IMG/VR virus record: IMGVR_UViG_3300030090_003419
Span: 1-37,419 of that record
Direction: 5' to 3' (one strand)
Length of the DNA stretch: 37,419 nucleotides
Source: a virus
The notes beneath the pieces were generated by a model. That model saw nothing but the letters and a program-made list of their open reading frames with translations, made no database searches and was not told the DNA's origin. The translations under genes and the position numbers were made by a program. Positions 28,605-37,419 of this stretch are shown piece by piece. How positions within the stretch are numbered: position 1 is the first letter of the stretch; every line of letters begins with the position of its first letter.

Positions 28605-30988
28605 GTATCTTCGATAACAAACCATCGCCTTACCCCCAGGATTTTGGCAACGTTGCCATAGCACCAACCCTTTCGACGTTGGAAGCATTGGAACAGTCTT
28701 ACGAGCTATCCCGAATGGTGGAACAGTTTGCATCTGAAGATTATGCGGAAAAAACATATTGGGAGCCAAAATTTGAGCAAGTTGAAGCCGCACTTAGAGA
28801 AAAGGGTGTTACGGACGAAGTGCAATTATACGTTCCTTCTTGGGACATAACAGAATTTGGCGGATCTCATTTTATTGTTGGGGATAAAGCACATCAACGA
28901 TATATAGCTATGGTTGATAACTATAACGCGATAATCGACAAGTATGGCCTAAACATCGATATTTTTAGTGCCGAAGAACATAATCGGCGCACTTTAGATA
29001 TGGCGCGTAAGGTTAAGGAAGAAGCGGAATTGCGTCCAACAAACACAGGCGTTTTTGGCGACCTGGCTTGGCTTGCAGGAATGGTCGGCGCAGATATCCG
29101 GTATATGTTCCAAGACCCTGCTTATGGAGCAATTAATATTTTAGGGCCAGTAAAAGCGGCGGCGGCAGTTAAGGCGGGCTGGTCTTGGGCGCAAAAGGCC
29201 GCGTTTTGGGGATTAACTGAAGGTATTGTTAATGCGGGTGCGGAAGTTTACCACCAGCCAAATGTTGCGGCGTGGCGAAAAAAACTCGGATACGATTACA
29301 CATTTGAAGATTTTTCAACTCGCGTCGGAGCCGCGTTTGGCTTTGGTGTTTTAATTGGCAGTGGCGGACAAGTTGTTGGTAGTGGAATAAACAGGGCGTT
29401 GTCAGGACGACAAATCCGCGAAGGTATGGACGCGGTTGAAAAGGCGGGAGGCAAGATTAATCCGGATGCTCGCAAGTATGCAAATTTGGCCGAAGGCGAG
29501 GAAACGATTGAAAGGCAAAACCCCTTAGCTGGTGGTGCCGATGGCGAAATAGAACACATTATGCGAGCGCTTGAAACAGAGGTCGCCGCCGCACAGAGCC
29601 GCCCCGCTAACATTTCCGAAACACCTAACGCGCCAGTCAAACGAGAAACAGATATTTTTATCAATGACAAGGCAGATGCAAATGTCGTGTCTGTGTTGCC
29701 AGATGATGTCGAAGTCGATGCTCAATTATTTCAGTTCAAACGCGGCGGAGATGATGCGGGTGTTACTGAGCGTTTACGAGATGTGGATGATTGGAATCCG
29801 GAATGGTCAGGCCAAGTCATCATCTACGAGCGCACAGACGGACGCCGCGTCATTGTTGACGGACACCAGCGGCTCGGATTGGCAAAGCGGATCAAAGAAA
29901 AAAACCCGGATGCAGATATTCGTCTTTATGCCCGCGTGTTGCGCGAAGCAGATGGGATTACAGTGGATGCGGCAAGGTTACGCGGTGCGTTAAAAAATAT
30001 AGCTGAGGGTAGTGGTGATCCGGTTGACGCCGCTAAGGTGCTTCGGATTGATCCAGATTCATTAACTAATTTACCCCCGCGCTCAGGATTGGTTAGAACA
30101 GCCAGAGGCATGATGAAGCTCGATGACGAAGCGTTTGATCTTGTCGAGCAGGGATTTCTTGATCCCGCAATGGCGTCTTTGGTGGGGCGTTATGTTGATG
30201 ATCCAGCGCGTCAAATTGCAATCATGCGCTTGTTAAAAGACATTGAACCAGACAATCTTGTTGAAGCAGAGGCAGTTATACGGCAAGCTCTCGACACACC
30301 ATTTGACACACAAACGCAAGTAAATTTGTTTGGCGAGGAAATTATTACAAGCAGTTTGTTTAAAGAGCGAGCGAAAGTTTTAAGTCAAACATTAAAAGAA
30401 TTAAAAAAAGATAGAACAACATTTAAAAATTTAGTTGATAATGCTTCTGATATTGAGGCGGGCGGAAATAGATTAGCAAAAACACAAAACAACGAAAGGG
30501 CTATGACTGATGGCGAAGCGATCCAAACCATCCAAAAAACGGCCAACCGGAAAGGGCAATTATCAGACGCGCTCAACGCCGCGGCCCAAAAATTCAAAGA
30601 AACAGGCAACCTCAGCGGAGCCGCAAGAGATGTTGTCAGAGCTGTCCGAGAGGGAGTTGAACGAGGCGATTTCCGACGCATGGATGATGGCGGAACAGGA
30701 CGCAATCTCGATGGTGCAGAGGCGCCGGATATCATCAAGGATGCGCCTGGACAACGCGAGTTAGACAAGTTTGACGATCCTTACGCCGGCCCTGGTGTCA
30801 AAGAGCAAGGCGATCAATTAGAGGCTGTTGCTGATACGACGACCAATATTAACGAAAAAGAAATACCTGTTGGTGTTATTCTTGGAGATCAGGGTGAGTT
30901 AATCCCCGATTTAAAAAGCAAAAAGGAAATATTTGACGATATTCAATCCGACGAAAAATACCTCGCACGGCTAAAGGATTGTGTCTGA
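28601..30988 (+). CDS. Internal virion protein with ParB-like domain
   Basis: 795 residues. The first about 260 residues are helical with membrane-like segments (GAINILGPVKAAAAVKAGW; FGFGVLIGSGGQVVGS). Residues about 370-500 form a ParB/Srx-like domain: VEVDAQLFQFKRGGDDAGV, DDWNPEWSGQVIIYERTDGR, VIVDGHQRLGLAKRI, then RLYARVLREADGITVDAARL. The key DGHQRLG is the nucleotide-binding pattern (G-x-x-R) of ParB-type and ParB-nuclease domains. The rest is helical. It lies between gp15-like and gp16-like genes, so it is probably ejected into the host with the DNA. A ParB-like domain there could act on host DNA or nucleotides. That role is inferred. Confidence 0.7.
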   Translation: MSIFDNKPSPYPQDFGNVAIAPTLSTLEALEQSYELSRMVEQFASEDYAEKTYWEPKFEQVEAALREKGVTDEVQLYVPSWDITEFGGSHFIVGDKAHQRYIAMVDNYNAIIDKYGLNIDIFSAEEHNRRTLDMARKVKEEAELRPTNTGVFGDLAWLAGMVGADIRYMFQDPAYGAINILGPVKAAAAVKAGWSWAQKAAFWGLTEGIVNAGAEVYHQPNVAAWRKKLGYDYTFEDFSTRVGAAFGFGVLIGSGGQVVGSGINRALSGRQIREGMDAVEKAGGKINPDARKYANLAEGEETIERQNPLAGGADGEIEHIMRALETEVAAAQSRPANISETPNAPVKRETDIFINDKADANVVSVLPDDVEVDAQLFQFKRGGDDAGVTERLRDVDDWNPEWSGQVIIYERTDGRRVIVDGHQRLGLAKRIKEKNPDADIRLYARVLREADGITVDAARLRGALKNIAEGSGDPVDAAKVLRIDPDSLTNLPPRSGLVRTARGMMKLDDEAFDLVEQGFLDPAMASLVGRYVDDPARQIAIMRLLKDIEPDNLVEAEAVIRQALDTPFDTQTQVNLFGEEIITSSLFKERAKVLSQTLKELKKDRTTFKNLVDNASDIEAGGNRLAKTQNNERAMTDGEAIQTIQKTANRKGQLSDALNAAAQKFKETGNLSGAARDVVRAVREGVERGDFRRMDDGGTGRNLDGAEAPDIIKDAPGQRELDKFDDPYAGPGVKEQGDQLEAVADTTTNINEKEIPVGVILGDQGELIPDLKSKKEIFDDIQSDEKYLARLKDCV

Positions 30989-33390
30989 TGAGCTTTTCAG
31001 AATGTGTCACAAATGCTGTTAAAGCCAAGGACATTACCAAGGAACAGGCCGACGAAACGCTTGAGTTGTATCAAGAGGTGCAACTTGATCTTCTTCGTCA
31101 AATGGGGCCGGATCAGGCTCAAGCCGCCGCGGGTAAAATGGCATATGACATTATGGCGGCTGACATAGCACAGCGAAAGCGGGTTAGGCTTATGTCAATG
31201 AACGCGTTTAGCCGCAATCGAGAAGCGCTAAAAAAACTTAACATGCGTGATGGAAAAAAATTACAGGAAATTGTTGAAAGTCGTGGTGGCTATGGCAACG
31301 ACCTTCATTACACACAGCGCACTATCCGGCGCAGTCTTGTCAGTCAAATGTCTGAGCTTTTAGCCGCACACAAACTAACATTGACAGGTGGCCAGCGCGA
31401 CAAGGCGGGGATGTTGGATATTGTCAAAGCTCTGTATGGAGATGAAAGCAATGTCTATGCCAAACAACTGGCCGATGCCTGGAGTGCGGCGGCGGAAACT
31501 GCACGAAAGCGAGCAAACGACGCAGGGATGCGGATTCCGAAGCTGGATAATTGGAGACTCCCCCAAACCCATGAACAGTTAAAGGTTACGTCTGTCGATA
31601 AAGATGAGTGGATTAACTACACCTTTGATCGTCTTGACATGGCGGCAATGACAAACACAAAAACCGGACTGCCCTTCAACGAACAAACGCTCAAGCTGGC
31701 TCTTGGTGAAATGTATGAGTCGATCAAAGACCCATTTTCTGATGTTTTGCCAGGAACATCGCCGCGCGGTAAATCATTAGCAAACCAGCGCACCGATCAC
31801 CGTTTTCTAGTGTTTAGAAATGCTGAGGGTTGGATGCAGTATCAAGAGCGTTTCGGCAACCCGAATGTTTTTGAAACAATGATGAAGCATCTCGACGAAA
31901 TGGCGAAAGACATTGCTCTTTTAGAGGTGCTTGGCCCCAATCCAAAAGCGATGGCGGAAGCCCTAAAGGTCAAAGCGCGAAGCGACGCGGCTAAAGCGGG
32001 AGGCAGGGCTAATGAAAAAGTTAGCGGCGATATTCAGCGTTTTGAGGAATTATTCGATCAATTTAATTTTGGTGAAAAAACACGAAATACGCTTGTAGCT
32101 CAATTTATGGGCGGCTTTCGTGACATAATGTCCTCAGCCAAACTTGGCGGCGCCCCGATATCGGCCCTAGCTGACTTCAACACACAAAGAGTCCAGGCAA
32201 ATCTTGTTGGGATGCCGACAACAAAACTAATGACCCGGATATTTAAAGAGATGCCGCAGGGTAAAGAGGGCGTAGTTTTTGCGGCACGAATGGGTGTAAC
32301 GGCTGACGCGGTAATGCAAACACTGGCGGCTCAAGCACGATATGCTGATGATACTATGAGTCCTCGAATTACGCGGCGTATTGCCGACACAACACATAGG
32401 CTTTCTGGATTGACAGGACTTACCCGCGCCGGGCAACAGGCATGGGGGATTGAGTTTCAAGGCTTTTTGGCGGATCAGGCTGGTAAATCATTTAGTGACT
32501 TAGCCAAAAGTAGATCGAGTAGCGACAAGATGTTTTTTGATACTCTGGTTCGCAATGGTGTAACAGCAGACGAATGGAATACTGCACGATCAACAAAATT
32601 GCACTCACAGGATGGTGCTACATTTTTACGTGTAAACGACATTGCAGATCGCGCTGATTTAAACAAGATGGCACGGCGTAGGCTTTCAACAAAAATGATG
32701 AATATGATTCTCCGTGAAGGCGACCGTGCGGTTCCAGTTCCAACATTGCGCTCGAGAACGCTTGTTGTGAGTCGAACAGAACGCGGCACTTTTGCCGGTG
32801 AAGCAATGCGGGCGGTAGGTATGTTTCGCAGTTTTCCTGTAGCGATCATTATGAATAATTTAGTCACTTACGCCACACTTTCCAACAAAGCCAGCCGCGC
32901 CCGCTTCACTGCTGATTTCATTATTAGTTCGACTGTGGTGGGCGGGATGCTTTACCAGGCAAAACAAATTGTTTCAGGGCGTGATCCGCGGGACATGGAC
33001 GACCTTAAATTTTGGCAAGCGGCTATTTTGCAGGGTGGCGGCTTAGGCATATTTGGAGATTTTTTGTTTGCAGATTATTCCCGCTTTGGCCGAAGCCCTT
33101 CCACAGAAGCGGTCGGGCCAGTTGGCGGTTTTGCAGATGACATTGTGAAACTTGCTAAAAATATAGGTGAGGATCGCTTTGGCAGTGACCTTATCAACTT
33201 CCTCTGGAAAAACGCACCAGGAAACAGAATTTGGTATTTACGGCTTCTTGTTGAGAGGGAAATTATAAATCGATTAGAGGAGGTGGCAAATCCAGACATT
33301 ACCAGGCGTTGGCAAAACAATGCGAGGCGGCATGAGAGGGAAACAGGACAGGGGTCGATTTACGCAAAGGGAACAAGTATTTTTCGATGA
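30988..33390 (+). CDS. Large internal virion protein, gp16-like
   Basis: 800 residues from ATG 30988 (TGATG overlap with the previous stop); an earlier TTG three codons upstream is less likely. Features: RLPQTHEQLKVTSVDKDEWINYTFDRLD, NQRTDHRFLVFRNAEGWMQY, and a hydrophobic stretch near the end (FIISSTVVGGMLYQAKQIV). This pattern matches the last large ejection protein of podoviruses, where T7 gp16 carries a lytic transglycosylase. No transglycosylase motif is visible here. It ends in a Gly-rich, basic tail (TGQGSIYAKGTSIFR). Confidence 0.7.
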   Translation: MSFSECVTNAVKAKDITKEQADETLELYQEVQLDLLRQMGPDQAQAAAGKMAYDIMAADIAQRKRVRLMSMNAFSRNREALKKLNMRDGKKLQEIVESRGGYGNDLHYTQRTIRRSLVSQMSELLAAHKLTLTGGQRDKAGMLDIVKALYGDESNVYAKQLADAWSAAAETARKRANDAGMRIPKLDNWRLPQTHEQLKVTSVDKDEWINYTFDRLDMAAMTNTKTGLPFNEQTLKLALGEMYESIKDPFSDVLPGTSPRGKSLANQRTDHRFLVFRNAEGWMQYQERFGNPNVFETMMKHLDEMAKDIALLEVLGPNPKAMAEALKVKARSDAAKAGGRANEKVSGDIQRFEELFDQFNFGEKTRNTLVAQFMGGFRDIMSSAKLGGAPISALADFNTQRVQANLVGMPTTKLMTRIFKEMPQGKEGVVFAARMGVTADAVMQTLAAQARYADDTMSPRITRRIADTTHRLSGLTGLTRAGQQAWGIEFQGFLADQAGKSFSDLAKSRSSSDKMFFDTLVRNGVTADEWNTARSTKLHSQDGATFLRVNDIADRADLNKMARRRLSTKMMNMILREGDRAVPVPTLRSRTLVVSRTERGTFAGEAMRAVGMFRSFPVAIIMNNLVTYATLSNKASRARFTADFIISSTVVGGMLYQAKQIVSGRDPRDMDDLKFWQAAILQGGGLGIFGDFLFADYSRFGRSPSTEAVGPVGGFADDIVKLAKNIGEDRFGSDLINFLWKNAPGNRIWYLRLLVEREIINRLEEVANPDITRRWQNNARRHERETGQGSIYAKGTSIFR

Positions 33391-33405
33391 CCAAAACTTT
33401 GACCG

Positions 33406-33425
33406 CCTAATCGAGTTTTTTTAGG
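33406..33425 (+). other. Short inverted repeat with T-run before the fibre genes
   Basis: CCTAA (33406-33410) and TTAGG (33421-33425) flank TCGAG and seven consecutive T residues (33416-33422) in the only gap of the tail region. It may be a weak terminator or, because it repeats the CCTA/TAGG half-sites of regions A and B, an operator. The stem is only five pairs, so this is a weak call. A ribosome site AGAGGTG follows before ATG 33460. Confidence 0.25.
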
Positions 33426-33459
33426 TATGGTTTACAAATCATAAAGAGGTGATTTAGGT

Positions 33460-35502
33460 ATGGCAGATTATCCGATTACAGCCGTTGCTCGGCGTGTGGT
33501 CTACTCCGGTTCAGCCGGAACAGGGCCATACAATTTTTCGTTTCCTGTAATAACGTCAACTGATATAGATGTTTACAAGGATTCCACCAAGCTAACGCTG
33601 ACAACAGATTACACCGTGACTGTCAGTGCAACCGATGGGACAGGCTCAGTTACGCTTGACTCAGCGGCAACCAGCGACAATACAATTACTATTGTTGGTG
33701 CCAGGGCATTGCAAAGAACTACTGACTTTGTGACCGCGGGAGATTTATTGGCCAACAGCTTAAACACAGAGCTTGATAGCCAAACGATTTTTGTCCAGCA
33801 AGCCTCGGAAGATGCAACGCGGGCAGTTAAAGCACCCGTCTACGATCCAACGTCTATCGACATGACACTACCAGCAAAGGCGGATCGTGCCGGAAAGTTA
33901 ATGGGCTTTCATTCCTCAACAGGCAATCCCGAAGCAACAACTGGCCGGGTAAATTCGATTGCTGTTACTACAGTCACACCAACCAATGGTGCGGCGGGAA
34001 GTGCAACCGCTTCATTTGTTACTTCAACAGGAGTTTTAACTTTAGGCATACCACAAGGATCGACCGGAATTGGTGGCGTCGGCATGCAATATTCGACAAC
34101 AACGACGGACTCTGATCCGGGCGCCGGATTTATCCGCTTTAACAACACAAGCCTCAACTCAGCAACCATTATGTATGTTGATGACTCGGATGGATCAGTT
34201 GACATATCCGCATGGGTTCAAAGTTGGGACAACAGCACAAGCGGTTCGAAAGGTTTCATTACAATTACCGGCAATCCAAACGCATCATCTCCGTTAGTGA
34301 TCTTCAAAGTGAACGGGGCGGTTACGGATGCAAGTGGTTACACGAAAATTCCTGTTGCTTACGTTGCAGGTTCGACAAGCATCTCTAACGCGGCTGAAAT
34401 TAGTGTGCAGTTTAGCCCCGCTGGTGATGGTGATGTAGCTGGCCTTGATTACACGTTCAGCACAACAACAGCCGATGCTGATCCAGGGGCGGGAGTTTTG
34501 CGCCTTAATCATTCTAGCCTTGGCTCTGCAAGTGCGGCCTACATTGATGATAGCGATGCGAATGGCGCGGATGTCAGTGCATATATTTTAACGTGGGACG
34601 ACTCAACAAACACAGCAGACCGCGGCCAGCTTTACATCACTAAAAAATCAGCACCCGCGAATTTTGCAATTTACAAAATATCGGGAGCCTCCACTGATGC
34701 GTCGGGCTATGTGAAACTGGCTATTACGCATGTCGATTCCAACGGTTCTTTTTCTAACACTGATCCGATTGCCATTGAGTTTAACCGCACAGGTAATAAA
34801 GGCACTGATGGCACGATGGCGGGGCCGGGGAGTAGCACTGATAACGCTGTTACTCGTTTTAATGGAACAAGTGGAGAGACAGTTCAAAACTCTGGCGTCA
34901 CGCTGGATGACTCAAATCACATGAGTTTCCCGGACGATGCTAAAGTTCAATTTGGGGCGGGCAATGATCTCCAAATCTATCACGATGCCAGCAACAGCTA
35001 CATCAACGACGCAGGGACGGGAAACCTTAAAATTGCCGCTTCACAAATTGATCTGCTAGGTGGCACAGACGGCGGCGAGACAATGGCTACGTTTGTCGAT
35101 AATGGTGCGGCTACGTTGTATCACGACAATTCTGCTAAGATTGCGACTAGTGCAACAGGTGTCTCAATCACCGGCACATTGCTGGCCACAACCGATACCG
35201 ATACCAGCAACACCGGTAGCGTAACGCTGGACTTTGCGGCAAATCAAAACTTTGTGCTGACGCTTACGGGAAATGTGACTTTAGCCAATCCATCCACGGA
35301 ACAAGTGGGGCAGGCCGGTGTTATCGTGTGCATCCAGGATGGCACTGGTTCTCGCACCTTGTCGCTTGGCACCGACTACGAAACGGCAGGCGGGGCTGGC
35401 ATTACCCTTAGCACAGCGGGGGGTGCGGTCGATGTGATCCCATATTTTGTGAAGGCGTCGGGCAGTATTCAGCTTGGCGCTGTGCAGTTGGCGTTTAGCT
35501 GA
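33460..35502 (+). CDS. Tail fibre protein with T7-type N-terminus and two tandem repeats
   Basis: 680 residues. The start AVARRVVYSGSAGTGPYNFSFP, then DYTVTVSATDGTGSVTLDSA and RALQRTTDFVTAGDLLANSLNTELD is the tail-attachment domain of T7 gp17-type fibres (residues 1-140). Residues about 209-329 and 330-448 are two tandem copies of a domain: QYSTTTTDSDPGAGFIRFNN and YTFSTTTADADPGAGVLRLN, each with an A-x-Y-I/V-DDSD segment. The C-terminal part has LQIYHDASNSYINDAGTGNLKI, a motif common in marine-phage fibres. It probably anchors the second fibre (35502 onward) or binds the host itself. Stop and next start overlap (TGATG). Confidence 0.82.
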   Translation: MADYPITAVARRVVYSGSAGTGPYNFSFPVITSTDIDVYKDSTKLTLTTDYTVTVSATDGTGSVTLDSAATSDNTITIVGARALQRTTDFVTAGDLLANSLNTELDSQTIFVQQASEDATRAVKAPVYDPTSIDMTLPAKADRAGKLMGFHSSTGNPEATTGRVNSIAVTTVTPTNGAAGSATASFVTSTGVLTLGIPQGSTGIGGVGMQYSTTTTDSDPGAGFIRFNNTSLNSATIMYVDDSDGSVDISAWVQSWDNSTSGSKGFITITGNPNASSPLVIFKVNGAVTDASGYTKIPVAYVAGSTSISNAAEISVQFSPAGDGDVAGLDYTFSTTTADADPGAGVLRLNHSSLGSASAAYIDDSDANGADVSAYILTWDDSTNTADRGQLYITKKSAPANFAIYKISGASTDASGYVKLAITHVDSNGSFSNTDPIAIEFNRTGNKGTDGTMAGPGSSTDNAVTRFNGTSGETVQNSGVTLDDSNHMSFPDDAKVQFGAGNDLQIYHDASNSYINDAGTGNLKIAASQIDLLGGTDGGETMATFVDNGAATLYHDNSAKIATSATGVSITGTLLATTDTDTSNTGSVTLDFAANQNFVLTLTGNVTLANPSTEQVGQAGVIVCIQDGTGSRTLSLGTDYETAGGAGITLSTAGGAVDVIPYFVKASGSIQLGAVQLAFS

Positions 35503-37419
35503 TGCCTGTAAGCTCACAATGGTTTGCCAATCCTGGCTCAACGTATGAGATAGATCAGTCTATTCGTTTTAACGATGACGATTCAGCCCAACTATCGAAA
35601 ACTTACTCTGGTGCGGGCAATCGTAAAACCGCCTCTATTTCAATGTGGATCAAAAGAGCCAACATCTCCGCAACGATGGATGTGTTCGGAGTGAACTCTA
35701 GCAATTTGGACACTATTAGATTCAATTCCAATGACACAATGATGATTCGCGTTGGAAATTCTGACAGCACAACAGATCGTGTTTTTCGCGATGTTGGAGC
35801 TTGGGGGCATTTGTTCATTGTGCGTGACACAACGCAGTCGACAAGCACGAACAGACTCAAAGCGTGGTGGAACAACGAAGCCCTAACTTTTTCAACTTAC
35901 AGTGTGCCTTCACAAGACACTGACACAGAATTTTTAAACGCTGTCATCCATCGTATCGGAACAGAGGGTGGGGGAGGCAGTCAATTTTTTGATGGCTACC
36001 TTGCAGAAATACACGTCATTGATGGAACAGCGAAAGCCACAACAGACTTTGGTGAGATTGACAGTGACACAGGGCAATGGGTGCCGAAGGCTTATTCGGG
36101 TAGCTACGGAACCAACGGCTTTTATATAGATGGCAGGGATAGCTCTGATCTTGGCGATGATGAAAGCGGCAACGGAAACGACTATGCAAGCAGTGGCTTG
36201 TCAACAGCAGATCAAGTAAGCGATTCACCAACTAATAACTTTTGCACCTGGAACGCAGTTGACGCGGGTTCTGGAACGCTGAGTGACGGAAATCTAGTCC
36301 TGGCATCAACGACAGATCGTTCTGGCACGTTTGCGATGCGTAGTGGTAAATGGGCGTGGAAGATAACTACAGCGGCTTCTGGTGCTTTTGGAATTGTGGC
36401 TGACAGTTTAACGGGAACTGAAACAACCTACAGTGCGGGTAGCGGTGAAGTTTTGGAATTTCAACTTGATCTTTCGGATGGAACATTAGAAGTGAGTGTG
36501 GATGGTGGGAGCTATTCAAGTGTTGCTTCCAGCTTGTCAGGCATATTTTTTCCACTAGCGAAAGCCGCTTGCACAGCAGATTTTGGACAGAGTGGTTTTA
36601 CCCGAGATGACACAACCTTTAACTATTTATCGACCAGCAGTTTATCGCCAGCAGTAGAAGATAGCTCAACCGCTTTTCAAACTACACTCTACACAGGGAA
36701 CGGGTCTACACAATCTATAACTAATGGCGGCAACAGTGACCTGCAACCAGATTTGATCTGGATAAAAAACAGAGATGCTTCAGATAGTAGTGTCATTACC
36801 GATGCTGTTCGAGGCGTCACAAAAATTTTAGCTTCTGATTCAAATAGTGCTGAAGCAACAGACGCGGACACAGTAACAGCATTTGCTTCAGATGGTTTTG
36901 CTTTAGGTGCTGATGATAAGGTCAATACAAACACCGAAAAATATGTCAGTTGGAACTGGAAAGAATCCGCAACAAATGGTTTTGATATTGTATCTTTTAC
37001 AGGCAATGCCACAGCCCGAACAATCTCACATTCGTTAGGGGTTATACCTCGGTTAATGATGGTCAAAAACTTAGCCGACTCTGATAATTGGGCCGTCTAC
37101 CATGCGTCGATGTCAGCCGACCCGCAGACCGATTATTTAAGTTTGAATACGAATAGTAATATTACAGACGATAGCACAGTCTGGAATGATACAGCCCCAA
37201 CAAGCTCAGTATTTTCTGTTGGCACAAGTAGTTTAACAAATGGAAATTCGGAAGCCATGATTGCCTACCTTTTCGCAGAAGTGGATGGCCTAAGTTCGTT
37301 TCGCAAATACACTGGAAACTCAAATGCGAATGGAACTTTTGTGCACACAGGTCACAGACCTTCTCTAATCATTATAAAAGAATTAGCAACTGAGGATTGG
37401 GTGATCTACGACACTCAGC
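35502..37419 (+). CDS. Tail fibre/receptor-binding protein, N-terminal part (3' truncated by window edge)
   Basis: 639 codons from ATG 35502, in the TGATG overlap with the previous fibre; the frame is still open at the window end. Residues about 40-200 look like a LamG/concanavalin-type lectin fold (ASISMWIKRANISATMD, then AWGHLFIVRDTT, FFDGYLAEIHVIDGTA). A SPRY-like segment follows (residues about 240-370). The rest is a long beta module of the kind found in marine-phage fibres: LQPDLIWIKNRDAS, DAVRGVTKILASD, YVSWNWKES, SLGVIPRLMMVKN, and FAEVDGLSSFRKYTGN. Its last 49 residues match the start of the window, where the expected ending continues. Combined length is about 704 residues. It is probably the receptor-binding fibre. 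Confidence 0.85.
   Translation, partial: MPVSSQWFANPGSTYEIDQSIRFNDDDSAQLSKTYSGAGNRKTASISMWIKRANISATMDVFGVNSSNLDTIRFNSNDTMMIRVGNSDSTTDRVFRDVGAWGHLFIVRDTTQSTSTNRLKAWWNNEALTFSTYSVPSQDTDTEFLNAVIHRIGTEGGGGSQFFDGYLAEIHVIDGTAKATTDFGEIDSDTGQWVPKAYSGSYGTNGFYIDGRDSSDLGDDESGNGNDYASSGLSTADQVSDSPTNNFCTWNAVDAGSGTLSDGNLVLASTTDRSGTFAMRSGKWAWKITTAASGAFGIVADSLTGTETTYSAGSGEVLEFQLDLSDGTLEVSVDGGSYSSVASSLSGIFFPLAKAACTADFGQSGFTRDDTTFNYLSTSSLSPAVEDSSTAFQTTLYTGNGSTQSITNGGNSDLQPDLIWIKNRDASDSSVITDAVRGVTKILASDSNSAEATDADTVTAFASDGFALGADDKVNTNTEKYVSWNWKESATNGFDIVSFTGNATARTISHSLGVIPRLMMVKNLADSDNWAVYHASMSADPQTDYLSLNTNSNITDDSTVWNDTAPTSSVFSVGTSSLTNGNSEAMIAYLFAEVDGLSSFRKYTGNSNANGTFVHTGHRPSLIIIKELATEDWVIYDTQ
37272..37419 (+). 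repeat. Right copy of terminal homology inside the fibre gene
   Basis: Aligns without gaps to 1-148 (125 of 148 identical), in the same codon frame. The centre, 37329-37387, is a perfect 59-bp match to 58-116. If the copies are overlapped, the fibre reading frame continues correctly to the stop at 345. If the ends are joined directly, the frame is lost. Confidence 0.95.

Noticed and set aside
1-37419. Diversity-generating retroelement, suggested by BPP-1-like structural genes and the repeated fibre sequence
   Set aside because: No reverse transcriptase gene is visible, and differences between the two fibre copies are mostly synonymous third-position changes, not adenine-specific.

Overview
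The window reads as a nearly complete genome of a temperate, short-tailed (podovirus-type) double-stranded DNA phage. Its proteins resemble those of alphaproteobacterial and marine phages: a gene-transfer-agent-type three-helix holin, a Bbp19-family protein beside the capsid genes, a T7-like tail tube and ejection proteins, and a fibre ending of the marine-phage type. The host cannot be fixed from sequence alone; an alphaproteobacterium is my inference. The two window ends align to each other in frame over 148 bp (125 identical) inside one tail-fibre gene, so the molecule is probably circular or terminally redundant, about 37.27 kb after overlap.

Layout. (1) 1-2813, rightward: end of the fibre gene, fibre chaperone-like protein, lysis cassette (small membrane proteins, holin, coiled-coil membrane protein, GH24 lysozyme) and a small PD-(D/E)XK nuclease. 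(2) 2779-6789, leftward: LexA-type winged helix without peptidase, YqaJ-type recombinase, small membrane protein, a probable attP that looks like a tRNA 3' end, tyrosine integrase, winged-helix protein and serine recombinase. (3) 6910-9877, rightward: ribbon-helix-helix protein, Holliday-junction-type nuclease, SSB-like protein with an acidic tail, primase-helicase. (4) 9884-12229, leftward: a packed cassette of very small, mostly unknown genes plus one Cro-like regulator. (5) 12357-15557, rightward: an iteron-like GGACA array, a replication-initiation-like winged helix protein, small accessory proteins and a C5 cytosine methyltransferase containing a 268-codon open frame in +1. (6) 15554-37419, rightward: small terminase, XRE regulator, large terminase, GNAT, portal, Bbp19-like protein, scaffold, capsid, decoration-like protein, tail tube A and B, three ejection proteins, and two fibre genes.

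How it works together. Regions 3 and 5 supply replication and recombination, but no DNA polymerase or RNA polymerase gene is visible, so the phage probably relies on the host enzymes. Two divergent promoter regions, at 6790-6909 and 12230-12340, share a near-identical 29-bp element and probably co-regulate the leftward and rightward units. Regions 6 and 1 together form one long late unit running across the window ends.

Most interesting observations: the dual-frame methyltransferase gene, the iteron array, the shared 29-bp element, the tRNA-like attP with flanking repeats, the homologous window ends, and a ParB-like domain inside an ejection protein. All family names come from reading motifs; no search was run.
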